This document shows positions 18,408-27,550 of a stretch of DNA of 64,000 bases, in pieces. The stretch spans positions 1-64,000 of the forward strand of contig CAWDPQ010000018.1 of the NCBI GenBank assembly GCA_963804245.1. Direction: 5' to 3'. The position numbers and the translations under genes are program-made. The DNA is from CAWDPQ01 sp963804245 (GTDB lineage Bacteria; Acidobacteriota; Vicinamibacteria; Vicinamibacterales; 2-12-FULL-66-21). Position 1 is the first letter of the stretch. Every line of letters starts with the position of its first letter. Under the pieces are notes generated by a model that ran no database searches, was not told the origin of the DNA, and worked only from the letters and a program-made list of their open reading frames with translations.

Positions 18408-21125
18408 CTATCGCGCGGTTGGCTCTCGCCGCTCCGCCAGCCAGACGTTCGACTGCACTTCGAAGCTCGCATAGAACATCTGGCCGTTGGCCACTGACAG
18501 GCCGATCGCCGCCGGGTCGACGTCGTTCAAGTTGTAACGGAACTCGTGCATGTGACGTGCGGCAAACGGCGCGCCGATCGGCCGGCGGGCAACTGTATCC
18601 ACGCGCTGGGCCCAGATGCACCGTGCGCCATCCCGATCGGAAAGAAAATAGATCATGTTTCCCGCCGGTGCCCAGGCAGGCTGTCGGTCGAAATCCGTGC
18701 CCTCGATGACGACAGACCATTCCTCTTCGGGAATCATCTCTCCGGTGAACGGCGCGAGGTAGATGCGCCGGGTCCGCCCCGGCCGGACCAGCGTAAAGGA
18801 GATCACCCGGCCGTCAGGCGAGACGCGCGGCATCGTCAGCTGATACTCCGCATGCCGCAACAGCGGTTTGGTCTCGCCCGTTGCCACATCGAGGATCTGG
18901 ATCTCGCGCTGGTTGGGACCGGCATTGTCGATGAGCAGCTTGGTTCGATTGGCCAGCCAGTCCACTGGCCGACCGCAGGCGGCGCAGATCCGCTTGGGGA
19001 GACCTCCAGCGGCCGGCACCGAATAAATCGCACTGCTCGTGCGCTCGTCCGAGCTGAAAGCGACAGTGGAGGCATCCGGCGACAGCACCACGTAGCTCCA
19101 CTCCTTCGCTCCGGCCAGACGCAAGTCAGCACCCGATCCGAGATCGCGGATGCGCACTTCCGGCGATTTCCGGGAACCTCCCAGATAGGCGAGACGTTTG
19201 CCATCCCGCGACGGCGATGGCACCAGGCTCGGCTCGACCCCGCTGGTGATGCGCACGGGCGGACCAGTGGCTTCACCGGTGTTCGGATCAACGGGCGCCC
19301 GCCAGATGATGTTCGAGAGATTGTTGCCGACGGCAAACGTGATCCGCCGGCCGTCCTCCGATGCCGTCGGCGAGAAGTTGAAACCGGCGCCGACGATGAC
19401 CGGAAGTGGATCGCCGGAGATCTTCTGGAACGCCGCGTCGAACGGCATCCGGTAGATGTTGCTGCTCTCGAGAGTGCCGTGCGAAAACAACACACCGCGA
19501 TCGGTCACACTGAGATTGCGACCTGGCCCGAAATCAGCTGCCCGCAGCCGTTCGATGGCCCGCATCGGCGAGATCGCGCCGCCGTCCGCCGGGACGAAGT
19601 ACCAGTCGAACGGATTCTGACGGTCTTGCGCGTCGTTGAAGCCGATGATGAAGAGGCCCTTGCCATCCGGTCGCCAGACAGGCGCAGCGCTGACTCCCTT
19701 TCCGGGCTTGAGCTCGGTTGCATTGCCGCCATCAGCGGGTGCGATCCAGAGCGATGGCGGCGATCCTGTCCGGTCGACAGCGGCGGTAACGTACAGATCT
19801 TCGAGCCGTCCGGGGAAAATCGCGGCCATTCCCCTTCCGCCACTCGCTTCGGCAGCCCGCCCAACGTTGGGACGACATAGATGGCGCCCGGATCGCGGCC
19901 GCAGTGCGCCACGATCTTGCTGCCATCGGGCGAAAATGACGGATCACTACAGGCACCGAGTCCTCGTGTGAGCTGCACGGGATCGCCGCCCTCGATCTGC
20001 TGCACCCACAAGTCCAGTGTGTCGCTGGCCGCACGATCGGAGGCGTAAGTGACGAGCCGGCCATCACGCGAGATGGCGGGGAACAGGCTCGCACCGGCAT
20101 CCGCGGTCAGGCGAACGATCCGCCACAGCTCGGGCACCGGCGCTGCCGGCCGTGCCCGCCACACGCTGAATCCACCCAGCGCAGCCGACGACGAGAGCGG
20201 CGACAGCCACGGGAATCCAGCGGCGCCGCGGCTGCGAGATCGAGCCTGCAGACTCACCCAGCCGGCCCGCATCCACATCCTGCTTCAATTCCTCGAGCGC
20301 AATCCGGACGTCGGCGATACTCTGCCAACGCTTGTCGGGCAACTTTCGCAGGCACCGGGAGACGATTCGGGTCAACTCGGCGGGGAGACCCGGCACTTCA
20401 GTTGATAGTGGCGCCGGCTCGGTGGTGAGGACCGCGGCCAGTGTCGACGCGGTTGACTCGCCTGGGAATGCGCGACGGCCCGTGAGCATTTCATGGAGCA
20501 GCGCGCCGAAGGAAAAGATGTCGGCGCGATGATCCACCGGCTTGCCTTCGGCTTGTTCCGGAGCCATGTAGGCCACGGTGCCGAAGATGGTCCCTTCAGC
20601 GGTCCTGGGACTGGCGAGCAACGTTCGGGTCGCGCCGGAGTTGGTCGAGGCGCCGGGCATCAGCTTGGCCAGGCCGAAGTCGAGGACTTTGACGAGTCCG
20701 GAATCGGCCACCATCACGTTGCCCGGCTTGAGATCGCGATGCACGATGCCGGCAGCGTGCGCCGCAGCCAGCGCATCGGCAATCTGGATGGCGTAGGTGA
20801 CGGCGCGTTCGAAGGGCAGCCCCTTCTGGCCGATCATCTGATCCAGCGGTTGACCCTGGACCAACTCCATGGCGATGAAGTCGCGCTCGCCGGCGTTTGC
20901 GACTTCATAGATCGTGATGATGTTCGGATGGTTCAGGGCGGAGGCCGACTGCGCCTCCTGGACGAAGCGATGGCGCTTGTCGTCCGCATCGGCGCTGTCC
21001 GCAGAGAGGAATTTCAGCGCCGCAGTCCGGTTGAGCAACACATCGCGGGCCTTGTAGACCACGCCCATGCCGCCTTCACCGAGTCTCTCCAGGATCTGGT
21101 AGTGCCCGACCGTCGTTCCGACCAT
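18408..21125 (-). pseudogene. Ser/Thr kinase with C-terminal TolB/PD40 propeller, two frameshifts
   Basis: Kinase domain from the ATG at 21125: LGEGGMGVVYKARD (residues 15-28), Lys38 in AALKF, HRDLKP (Asp131), DFG (Asp149), APE in the activation segment and a helix (WIPVAVAALVVG) near 300. The frame changes near 20170 and continues with RIVRLTADAGASLFPAISRD, then changes again near 19800 into the frame ending at 18408. The C-terminal half carries PD40/WD40-like TolB repeats (SFSPDGSKIVAHC, VWRPDGKGLF, VSPDGRVISFTLVRP, WAPAGNMIYFLSDRDG). Restored length is about 905 residues. The propeller would be extracytoplasmic and presumably senses a ligand or envelope state; this is inference. A -10-like TATCAT lies seven bases before the ATG. 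Two breaks that restore the frame may be assembly indels. Confidence 0.82.
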
Positions 21126-21132
21126 CGCGTGG

Positions 21133-21138
21133 ATGATA
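21133..21138 (-). promoter_or_regulatory. -10-like TATCAT seven bases before the kinase ATG
   Basis: TATCAT on the minus strand is followed by CCACGCG and the ATG at 21125. With transcription usually starting about seven bases after a -10, the transcript would begin at or next to the ATG and be leaderless. No Shine-Dalgarno sequence is visible and no convincing -35 was found. Confidence 0.4.
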
Positions 21139-21179
21139 GCAAGGAGTCGGGCCTGGACCACGAACCCGCGTAACGGCGC

Positions 21180-21944
21180 CTAGGCGCGAACCGTCTCGAG
21201 CAGCTCGTCGGCCAGTTGGTCGGTATCTACGGTAACCGTCAGCTGGGAGAACACATCCTCGAGCGACGGTGCCTGCATCAGGTCCCGGAGCCGCGAGGCC
21301 GAGTCGTCGGCGACGATCAGCCCCGAGCGAAGAATGATGACGCGGGTGCTGATTTTCTCGATGGTCTCGAGCTGATGCGAACTGTAGAAAATGATGCGCC
21401 CGTCGTCGGCAAGGGCGCGCACGGCCGCGCGAAGTACCAGAGCGGTCTGGACGTCGAGACCCGATTCGGGCTCATCGAGCACCAGGACGCGAGGATTATG
21501 CAGCAGCGCCGCCGAGAGCAGGATCTTCTGCCGCATGCCCTTCGAGAACGAAGCCAGCGACGCATGATAATCGCCGTCGAGGCCGAACAGGCGGAGGAAC
21601 CGATCGATCTTCCGCTCGAGCACTGAAGATCGCAATCCGCGAAGGCGTCCGACCATACGCAGGTATTCAGGACCGGTCAGATAGGTGTAGACGTGCGCCT
21701 CCTCCGGAACGTACCCGACGTGCGACTTGTATTCGATCAGGTCGTCCTGGATGTCCCGGCCGTCGAACAGAATGGTGCCGCCGGTCGGCGGCAGCAGGCC
21801 GACCAGCATGTTCACGGTCGTCGATTTGCCGGACCCGTTCGGCCCGAGATAACCGAGCACCTCACCGGGCGCGACGGTGAAGCTCACATGATTGACCGCG
21901 ACCAGTGCACCGTAGCGCTTGGTTATGTCACGAATATCAAGCAT
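21180..21944 (-). CDS. ABC transporter ATP-binding protein (ABC-2 type export)
   Basis: 254-residue cytoplasmic ATPase. Walker A is GPNGSGKST (about residues 34-42), the signature is SFSKGMRQK (about 135), Walker B is VLVLDEPESGLD (about 154-165), followed by the H-loop SSHQLET. The length and the C-terminal LEDVFSQLT segment place it with single-domain ABC-2 exporters (DRA/CcmA/NatA-like). Its start overlaps the end of the large permease gene by eight bases (21937-21944), a sign of translational coupling. The substrate is unknown. It ends 55 bases downstream of the kinase start and runs in the same direction. Confidence 0.93.
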   Translation of the reverse strand: MLDIRDITKRYGALVAVNHVSFTVAPGEVLGYLGPNGSGKSTTVNMLVGLLPPTGGTILFDGRDIQDDLIEYKSHVGYVPEEAHVYTYLTGPEYLRMVGRLRGLRSSVLERKIDRFLRLFGLDGDYHASLASFSKGMRQKILLSAALLHNPRVLVLDEPESGLDVQTALVLRAAVRALADDGRIIFYSSHQLETIEKISTRVIILRSGLIVADDSASRLRDLMQAPSLEDVFSQLTVTVDTDQLADELLETVRA

Positions 21945-23769
21945 GAGGGATCTCCGGTGGTACGCTGCTCTGCGCCAGGACGCGGCCGGCTGGTCTCCGT
22001 TTATTCGACCTCGGCGGCAGCGGCGGGAGATCCAGCAGGATCGGCCCGCGCTGATCGTTGGTGATCACGTTGACGCGCGCTGCCTCGGTCGAGAGCGTGC
22101 GCACGACGCAGTAGGCCGCGACGAGGCCAATCGTCACTAACCATGCCCATGAACGTCCGGCCGTCCACACCTCGATGACGGGAACCGCCAGAGCATAGGC
22201 GAGGAAGCCGATGCCGTAGAACGGCCAGCGGCCTTGCAGGTTCGAATCGGAGACCGCCAACGGTCGAGTGCACGGCATGCCGGCAAATCCCCAAAGGTGT
22301 GCGTCGACGAGAATGGCGCCGGCGAGGAGAGCATTGACGGCAAACTGCCAGGCGGACGTGAATCCCCAGAGCGCGATCCACGCCGGAGCGAACAGCGCCA
22401 CCGGAACCAGAACGCCAAGTGCAAAGATGAATCGCCGGGCAGCGGCCCGACCGGCAAAGCCTTCCATGGGCGTGGCTCGGAACACCCAACGCGCGGTCAG
22501 CTCCGCGGGCATCGCAATAACGACTCGCCAGCCGGCGACGAGTGGAATCGTCAAGACGAGGGGCGCCGCCAGCAGCGACACCGATGGTGAGCGAGGAACG
22601 CCATTCGTGATCCAGTAGAGCGCGAGAGGAGCGACGAGCGTGAGGCCGAGGCCGACCGCCGCCGACAGCACCAGTCGAAGGCGGGCAACGCGGCCGGCAG
22701 TGGCCATCAGAAATTGAAGTGCCGCCCGCGTGCCGGAGTCGGCGCTCAGCCGATCGACCATCATGGAACTGACGAGGCGCGTCCACGGACGCGTGGCAGG
22801 ACCGCCGGCAGCCACGGCTTGCGCGAGGACCCGACAGCACGCCAGCGGGTAGAAGACCGCGACTGCCAGGGCGACGCTGCCGAGGGCCAGCGTACCCCTC
22901 CGCGCCAGCTCGTGCATCACGCCAGACGATGTGCCGGCGAGGGTCTCATACAGCGCCAGAAACCAGATCGGAGGCACATACGCCAGCCACGCAGCGGAAG
23001 CGGCCCCATGCGCGACCGAGGCCGCGCCGCGCGAGAGTGACACGGTGCTCAGGAGCGTAGTGGTCACTACAGCGACGAGCAGCATCTGGAGAACGGCTGC
23101 GGATCGCGCGAACCGCCGGGGACCAACGACCGTCAGGCATGCACTCACCAGTGCCACCACCGACAGGAACACGAAGATGCCCGCCGCCGACGCGGCGACC
23201 AGGTGGGCCATCAAACCGCGGGTCACCGAGCCCTGGACACCGCTCAGAGCCGCGCCGAACAGCAGCGCCGCTCCCGCGTGCATGCCGAGATTGAGGACGC
23301 CAATGTAGGCGACGAGCGAGAACAGCTTGGCGGTGACGATCACTCGTCGGCGCACGGGTAACACGCCGATGATGAATGCATCGCGCCGGTCGACGATCAG
23401 CGCGTTCCAGACAGCCACGCTGATGAGCCCCATCGCCACGGATGTGAGGGTCAGATAGAACGTCTTGTCGAACAGCACATAGTCGCGCAGCCTGGCGGCG
23501 CCGCCCTGCCCCAGGGATACGAAATTCCAGTAGAACTGCTGGTGAAAGGCGAAGAGCAGCCCCGGCGCAGCCAGCGCCGCAATCAGCCAGAAGAACGAGT
23601 CGCGAAGATCGGTCGGGCCGGCGGTGGCTTCGTTTTCGAAAAAGCGCGCGAGGAATACGCGGAGCAGGACACCGGCCTGGCCGCGCCCGGACACGCTTGG
23701 CCTCGTCACACGCGCCCCGCGAGCTCGCCCGCGATGCTGGTCATCTGAGGAGAATGCCACGCCGACCAT
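21937..23769 (-). CDS. Large ABC-2 type transporter permease
   Basis: Multi-pass inner-membrane protein of 610 residues from the ATG at 23769; the frame is open to 23838 but that extension is polar and unlike the family. Some twelve hydrophobic segments are visible, e.g. SFFWLIAALAAPGLLFAFH, IGVLNLGMHAGAALLFGAAL, FVFLSVVALVSACLTVVG and the last, WAWLVTIGLVAAYCVV. The stretch AFIIGVLPVRRRVIVTAKLF resembles the coupling region of ABC-2 permeases ('LPV..R.I..AKL'). It overlaps the ATPase gene by eight bases, so the two form an exporter. Double-length permeases of this kind occur in Acidobacteria; substrate unknown. Confidence 0.85.
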   Translation of the reverse strand: MVGVAFSSDDQHRGRARGARVTRPSVSGRGQAGVLLRVFLARFFENEATAGPTDLRDSFFWLIAALAAPGLLFAFHQQFYWNFVSLGQGGAARLRDYVLFDKTFYLTLTSVAMGLISVAVWNALIVDRRDAFIIGVLPVRRRVIVTAKLFSLVAYIGVLNLGMHAGAALLFGAALSGVQGSVTRGLMAHLVAASAAGIFVFLSVVALVSACLTVVGPRRFARSAAVLQMLLVAVVTTTLLSTVSLSRGAASVAHGAASAAWLAYVPPIWFLALYETLAGTSSGVMHELARRGTLALGSVALAVAVFYPLACCRVLAQAVAAGGPATRPWTRLVSSMMVDRLSADSGTRAALQFLMATAGRVARLRLVLSAAVGLGLTLVAPLALYWITNGVPRSPSVSLLAAPLVLTIPLVAGWRVVIAMPAELTARWVFRATPMEGFAGRAAARRFIFALGVLVPVALFAPAWIALWGFTSAWQFAVNALLAGAILVDAHLWGFAGMPCTRPLAVSDSNLQGRWPFYGIGFLAYALAVPVIEVWTAGRSWAWLVTIGLVAAYCVVRTLSTEAARVNVITNDQRGPILLDLPPLPPRSNKRRPAGRVLAQSSVPPEIPHA

Positions 23770-23926
23770 GAAAGACCGCCGAGTATTCGTCGTGGACGTA
23801 TCAAACGTTCCACTGCGCTGGCCGCAGAGCATAGACACCCATTCGGCCGGGATTGTTCCGTCCCGTCACCGGAGTCCGGAACGGCGACGGCAAGTTCAGG
23901 AAGGTGATTCTTTCGGGACCGGACTA

Positions 23927-24790
23927 CTAGATGTTGGCCACGACGATATCGTAGACCTTCTGGACGTTTTGGTAGGGATCGCCCTGCTGCTCGTTCTCGA
24001 TCGAGTAGAGTCCGTTGTACCCCAGCGATTTGATGAGCGCGATCGCCGCCGCAAGATCGTAGGTCGGCGGATTCAGCATCTTCATGTGACAGTTGCCGTC
24101 GGTATGGGGGAACATGGCGCGGATCCCGTCGTGCTGGTGCGCCTGGTCGCCGCCGAAATTCCCCACGTCCGGATTCGTCTTCGCGCCACCGGCCAGGATC
24201 ACCTCAGTGAGCAGCGTGAAGTCGTCTCCACGCGGTTCGGCGCCCACCATCATTTTCTTGGTCTTCGCGTACGCCGTCATCCGCGTCAGGGTCTCGATAG
24301 CCGCCGCCTTGTTCTCCTGCGTCAATTTGCCCTGGTTGATCATGACGCGGGGTGACCCGAGCAGCACAGCATGATCGATCCACGCTTTGGTCAAATCGAC
24401 CGCCTGGGCCCGGAGGGCGGGATCGGCCGCAGCGATGTTCATGTTGCCGAGCTCCAGGTTGATGTTGCTGACACGCGATTTCGTCTTCGCCAACCGGGCG
24501 AGAAAGTCCTTGAGGTACGACGCCTCGGTGGACTCGAAGTAGTTGTGCTGCATCTCGACGTTGTGGACGTTGTAGCGGTCCGCGAACATCTCCGGCACGT
24601 CGAACACGTCGAGCGTTCGTTCGGGACTCGATGGTCGGCCCGGCAGCTTGAGCACGCTCACGAAGCTGTAGGCCATGATCGCGACGCGATCGGTTTTGGA
24701 TCCCGTCGCACGCTGCGGCGGCCAGCCCGAGGGCGCGGCGACCGCTCCCATCGTCATTGCCGATTTGATGAGGAAATCGCGGCGCTTCAT
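23927..24790 (-). CDS. Tat-exported sugar phosphate isomerase/epimerase-like TIM-barrel protein
   Basis: 287 residues beginning MKRRDFLIKSAMTMGAVAAP, a Tat leader. The body is the xylose-isomerase-like TIM-barrel fold: YNVHNVEMQHNYFESTEASY, VSNINLELGNMN, LGSPRVMINQG, VGAEPRGDDFTLLTEVI (strand with metal-site Glu), ALIKSLGYNGLYSIENEQQG and a C-terminal DPYQNVQKVYDIV. It differs in detail from the isomerase-like gene at 6194-7153 (no GWHPG motif). It is divergent from the SDR/cupin pair, with 76 bases between the starts, which suggests a shared control region and a common carbohydrate pathway. Substrate unknown. Confidence 0.82.
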   Translation of the reverse strand: MKRRDFLIKSAMTMGAVAAPSGWPPQRATGSKTDRVAIMAYSFVSVLKLPGRPSSPERTLDVFDVPEMFADRYNVHNVEMQHNYFESTEASYLKDFLARLAKTKSRVSNINLELGNMNIAAADPALRAQAVDLTKAWIDHAVLLGSPRVMINQGKLTQENKAAAIETLTRMTAYAKTKKMMVGAEPRGDDFTLLTEVILAGGAKTNPDVGNFGGDQAHQHDGIRAMFPHTDGNCHMKMLNPPTYDLAAAIALIKSLGYNGLYSIENEQQGDPYQNVQKVYDIVVANI

Positions 24791-24866
24791 CGTTGTGCCC
24801 TCGTATGCTGGTGCAGCGACACTCAGTCACGAGAGTGTAAGCGAAACTGCGCTACCCTACTCCACC

Positions 24867-25553
24867 ATGTCACAGGCCCTCGACTCCACCGCCGTCATCA
24901 CGGGCGCCGCAAGTGGCATCGGCCGTGCGCTGTTCGCCGCGTTTCGTGAGGCAGGCTATCGAACCATTGGCGTCGACTGCGCACCCGCAGAGGGAGTGGA
25001 GACGTTGGACGTGACCGATACCGCAGCCGTCACCGCATTTGCCGCGACCATCGATACTCTGAGCGTGCTGGTCAATGCCGCCGGCATTCTCCGATTACGT
25101 CAGGAGTACGACCCATCGGAGTTCATGCACGTCGTCGATGTCAACCTGACGGGGACCATGCGGATGGCGGTCGCCTGCCGCCGAGCGCTGGCCAAGGCCA
25201 AGGGCGCCATCGTCAACGTCGCCTCGATGCATGCCATCTTCGGCGCGCCGCTGTCGCCGGCGTATGCCGCATCGAAGGGTGGCGTCGTGCAACTGACGAA
25301 GTCGCTGGCCGTCGCCTGGGCGGAGGACGGCATCCGGGTCAACGCGATCGCGCCTGGCTGGATTGAGACGCCGATGACCGTGCCCGCCCGCCAGGACGCC
25401 GCGCGCAACCGCGCGATTCTGGACCGCACGCCGCTCGGCCGATGGGGCACCCCCGACGACATCGTCGGGCCGGCGCTGTTCCTGGCGAGCGATGCCGCCC
25501 GTTTCATCACCGGCGCGGTACTCGTGATCGACGGCGGCTATTCCGCGAAATGA
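24867..25553 (+). CDS. Short-chain dehydrogenase/reductase (SDR)
   Basis: 228-residue cytoplasmic oxidoreductase from the ATG at 24867; the frame is open further upstream but overlaps the divergent gene. It has the classical SDR elements: TGAASGIGRA for NAD(P) binding (residues 12-21), NAAG (70-73), Ser120, and YAASK (Tyr133, Lys137), and ends in ITGAVLVIDGGYSAK. Asp37 after strand two (GVDCAP) favours NAD over NADP. The next gene, a cupin, starts 16 bases after the stop. Substrates cannot be read from sequence; SDR-cupin-isomerase neighbourhoods commonly serve sugar or aromatic breakdown. Confidence 0.92.
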   Translation: MSQALDSTAVITGAASGIGRALFAAFREAGYRTIGVDCAPAEGVETLDVTDTAAVTAFAATIDTLSVLVNAAGILRLRQEYDPSEFMHVVDVNLTGTMRMAVACRRALAKAKGAIVNVASMHAIFGAPLSPAYAASKGGVVQLTKSLAVAWAEDGIRVNAIAPGWIETPMTVPARQDAARNRAILDRTPLGRWGTPDDIVGPALFLASDAARFITGAVLVIDGGYSAK

Positions 25554-25568
25554 ATGAGGAGAGAAGTC

Positions 25569-26096
25569 ATGCCCGTCCGTGATGTCAAGGACGATTCCCG
25601 TGTTGCCTACCGAATGCCGCAGCCGGCTGAGATGTCACCCGATCTTCTGGTGTCGCCCGTGCTGCCGGCGGACGAACGAATCTGGGTACCGCAGGCGCCG
25701 AACGTCTGGTTCCGGCCGCTCTGCCTGTCGGCGTCGCAGGGTTACTGGGTCAATCTTCTGAAGGTGACGCGCGCCGGCGTGCTGTCGCGCCATCGTCATA
25801 CGAACCCCGTTCACGGCTACGTGCTGAAGGGCCGTTGGCATTACCTGGAGCACGACTGGGTCGCGGAGGAGGGGGGGTACGTGTATGAGCCGCCCGGCGA
25901 GACACATACGCTGGTGGTGCCGGAGGACGTGGAAGAGATGATCACGCTGTTCCAGGTCAACGGCATCATGCTCTATGTCGATCCCGACGGGAACGCGCTC
26001 GGTTACGAGGACGTGTTCAGCAAGATCGTCATGTGTCGCAGACATTACGAGGCGTGCGGCCTCGGAGCCGATTATGTGGAGCGGTTCATTCGCTGA
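25569..26096 (+). CDS. Cupin of the 2,4'-dihydroxyacetophenone dioxygenase (DAD)-like family
   Basis: 175 residues from the ATG at 25569 (GAGGAG eight bases upstream). A single cupin barrel of the ChrR/DAD type: GVLSRHRHTNPVHGYVLKGR holds the first histidine-rich metal motif (about residues 72-91) and EPPGETHTLVVPEDVEEM the second. The last part GIMLYVDPDGNALGYEDVF is typical of the DAD-like family. DAD cleaves a C-C bond in 2,4'-dihydroxyacetophenone using iron; many homologues have other or unknown substrates. It is probably co-transcribed with the SDR gene. No signal peptide, so cytoplasmic. Confidence 0.8.
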   Translation: MPVRDVKDDSRVAYRMPQPAEMSPDLLVSPVLPADERIWVPQAPNVWFRPLCLSASQGYWVNLLKVTRAGVLSRHRHTNPVHGYVLKGRWHYLEHDWVAEEGGYVYEPPGETHTLVVPEDVEEMITLFQVNGIMLYVDPDGNALGYEDVFSKIVMCRRHYEACGLGADYVERFIR

Positions 26097-26223
26097 CACC
26101 GATTCTGCGATTTTCGCTTTCGCTCTCCGCGGTTGAGCGAGCCGGGCCCAATGGAGCTCGGCTCGTTCGGTCGGTGATCGTAGTTGCGGGATCAGAATGC
26201 CACGTGCTGCAGTCCTTGTCCCA

Positions 26224-26727
26224 TCAACTGGCCACCATGTGAATCACGTTGAGCCGGTAGTAGAGGCGCTCGTCGAACGATCCGTCGCGCACGCGGTCGA
26301 ACAGCGGAGCTGAGGAAGACGCCATGATCCGCAGCCCGCTGTTCCGCCGCGATACGCGCCACTCCGCCAATCGATGCTCGAACTGGGCCTGTTCGTGCGG
26401 GCTGAGCGCTTGCACCTCCTGCAACAGCAGGATGGAGCGATGCCGAGCCCCGTTGGCGACGCTCGACCAGGACGCGTGGCTCATGACCCTGCCGAGAGCT
26501 CCGAGGCTGCGGCAATCGATCACGTCAACCGACCCGTGTGTTGTACTGCTGCGGCGGTCGATCGCGAAGGCAATCTCCCGACTCTGGTCCGGTGCGCCGG
26601 TGATGAGTACGGGTACATCGCTGCGCGCGGCGCAGCCGATGTCGTCAGCCAGTGAGATGGGAACCTGACCGTTCAAGTCCTCGCATGCGCGCTCCATCAC
26701 GAAGTTTTTTTCACACCCGACGCCCAT
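26224..26727 (-). CDS. Stand-alone degenerate sigma-54-activator-like AAA+ fragment
   Basis: 167 residues from the ATG at 26727, with GGGAGG five bases upstream. It matches the first two thirds of the central domain of sigma-54 activators, ending RDGSFDERLYYRLNVIHMVA*, which corresponds to 'REDLYYRLNVI.I'. The functional motifs are missing: the P-loop is GAPDQSRE with no GK, the Walker B aspartate is Gln (LLLQEV for LFLDEI) and the sigma-54-binding GAFTGA loop is absent. There is no HTH domain. It therefore cannot be a normal activator. The good ribosome-binding site and intact reading frame argue for a working gene. It diverges from the ECF sigma factor-kinase pair (202-base gap). A sensory or antagonist role is inference. 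Confidence 0.7.
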   Translation of the reverse strand: MGVGCEKNFVMERACEDLNGQVPISLADDIGCAARSDVPVLITGAPDQSREIAFAIDRRSSTTHGSVDVIDCRSLGALGRVMSHASWSSVANGARHRSILLLQEVQALSPHEQAQFEHRLAEWRVSRRNSGLRIMASSSAPLFDRVRDGSFDERLYYRLNVIHMVAS

Positions 26728-26929
26728 ATGTCCTCCCACTGGGACGGAGTACAAGACGTGCGGCGCCTGGTCGGCAGAGCTTGCTCTGGGCCCATAAGAT
26801 CCCCCGCTTTCATGCATCGTCCAGGAAGTAACGCGAGAAAAACGGGCGCGGCGTCTCATTGCGTGCTGGTGGGTGCGTCAGCAGTGGATGGTAAAATGCC
26901 ACGGCTATCGAACCTGACGCGGGAGCGTT

Positions 26930-27541
26930 ATGTCGGATGTGTCACAGTTGCTTGAGGCGTGGGGCGGAGGTGACAAGACCGCCCTCGAGCGGCTGATGCC
27001 TCTGGTGTACCGGGAGCTTCGATACCTGGCCCGGCGCCAGATGCGGCGAGAGCGTTCAAACCACTCACTACAAGCGACCGAGCTCGTCAATGAGGCGTAC
27101 CTCCGGCTGGTGCAGCAACGGGCCGCACAGTGGCAGCATCGTGCCCAATTCTTTGCGGTGGCGGCGAGCATTATGCGTCGGATTCTGGTGGATCACGCGC
27201 GGCGATCCCATTACCAGAAGCGCGGCGGCGGGGCCGTTCGGATGTCACTCGACGAGGTGGACCTCGTCTCGGCGGCACCGGCAGAACAGATCGTCGCGCT
27301 GGACGGCGCACTTGAGGCACTGGAAGCGGTCGACCAGCGCAAATCGCAGGTTGTGGAGCTGAGGTATTTCGCGGGACTGAGCATCGAGGAGATTGCACAT
27401 GTGCTGAGTGTGTCTCCCGTGACTGTGAAGCGTGACTGGGCCCTAGCAAAAACCTGGCTGTACCGTCACATGAGCCATGCTTTCAAGCAGGCGGACGGGT
27501 TTAGCCCTGACCGGCCTCACCCCCATCCCGATCGTCGGTAG
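26930..27541 (+). CDS. ECF RNA polymerase sigma factor (acidobacterial/TIGR02999-like)
   Basis: 203 residues. Region 2 reads MPLVYRELRYLARRQMRRER through QATELVNEAYLRLV; the R2.4 part has RILVDHARRSHYQKR; region 4 is VDQRKSQVVELRYFAGLSIE followed by EIAHVLSVSPVTVKRDW, the -35-binding helix-turn-helix. These words are typical of the ECF group that is found with Ser/Thr kinases in Acidobacteria and Planctomycetes. There is no anti-sigma gene next to it; the following gene, nine bases after the stop, is a membrane kinase, so phosphorylation may control it. A -10-like TAAAAT lies at 26892-26897 and GGGAG just upstream of the ATG. Confidence 0.9.
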   Translation: MSDVSQLLEAWGGGDKTALERLMPLVYRELRYLARRQMRRERSNHSLQATELVNEAYLRLVQQRAAQWQHRAQFFAVAASIMRRILVDHARRSHYQKRGGGAVRMSLDEVDLVSAAPAEQIVALDGALEALEAVDQRKSQVVELRYFAGLSIEEIAHVLSVSPVTVKRDWALAKTWLYRHMSHAFKQADGFSPDRPHPHPDRR

Positions 27542-27550
27542 ACGGTTGAT

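Noticed and set aside
18546..19880. 444-codon plus-strand open frame
   Set aside because: Antisense to the kinase propeller part, no domain.
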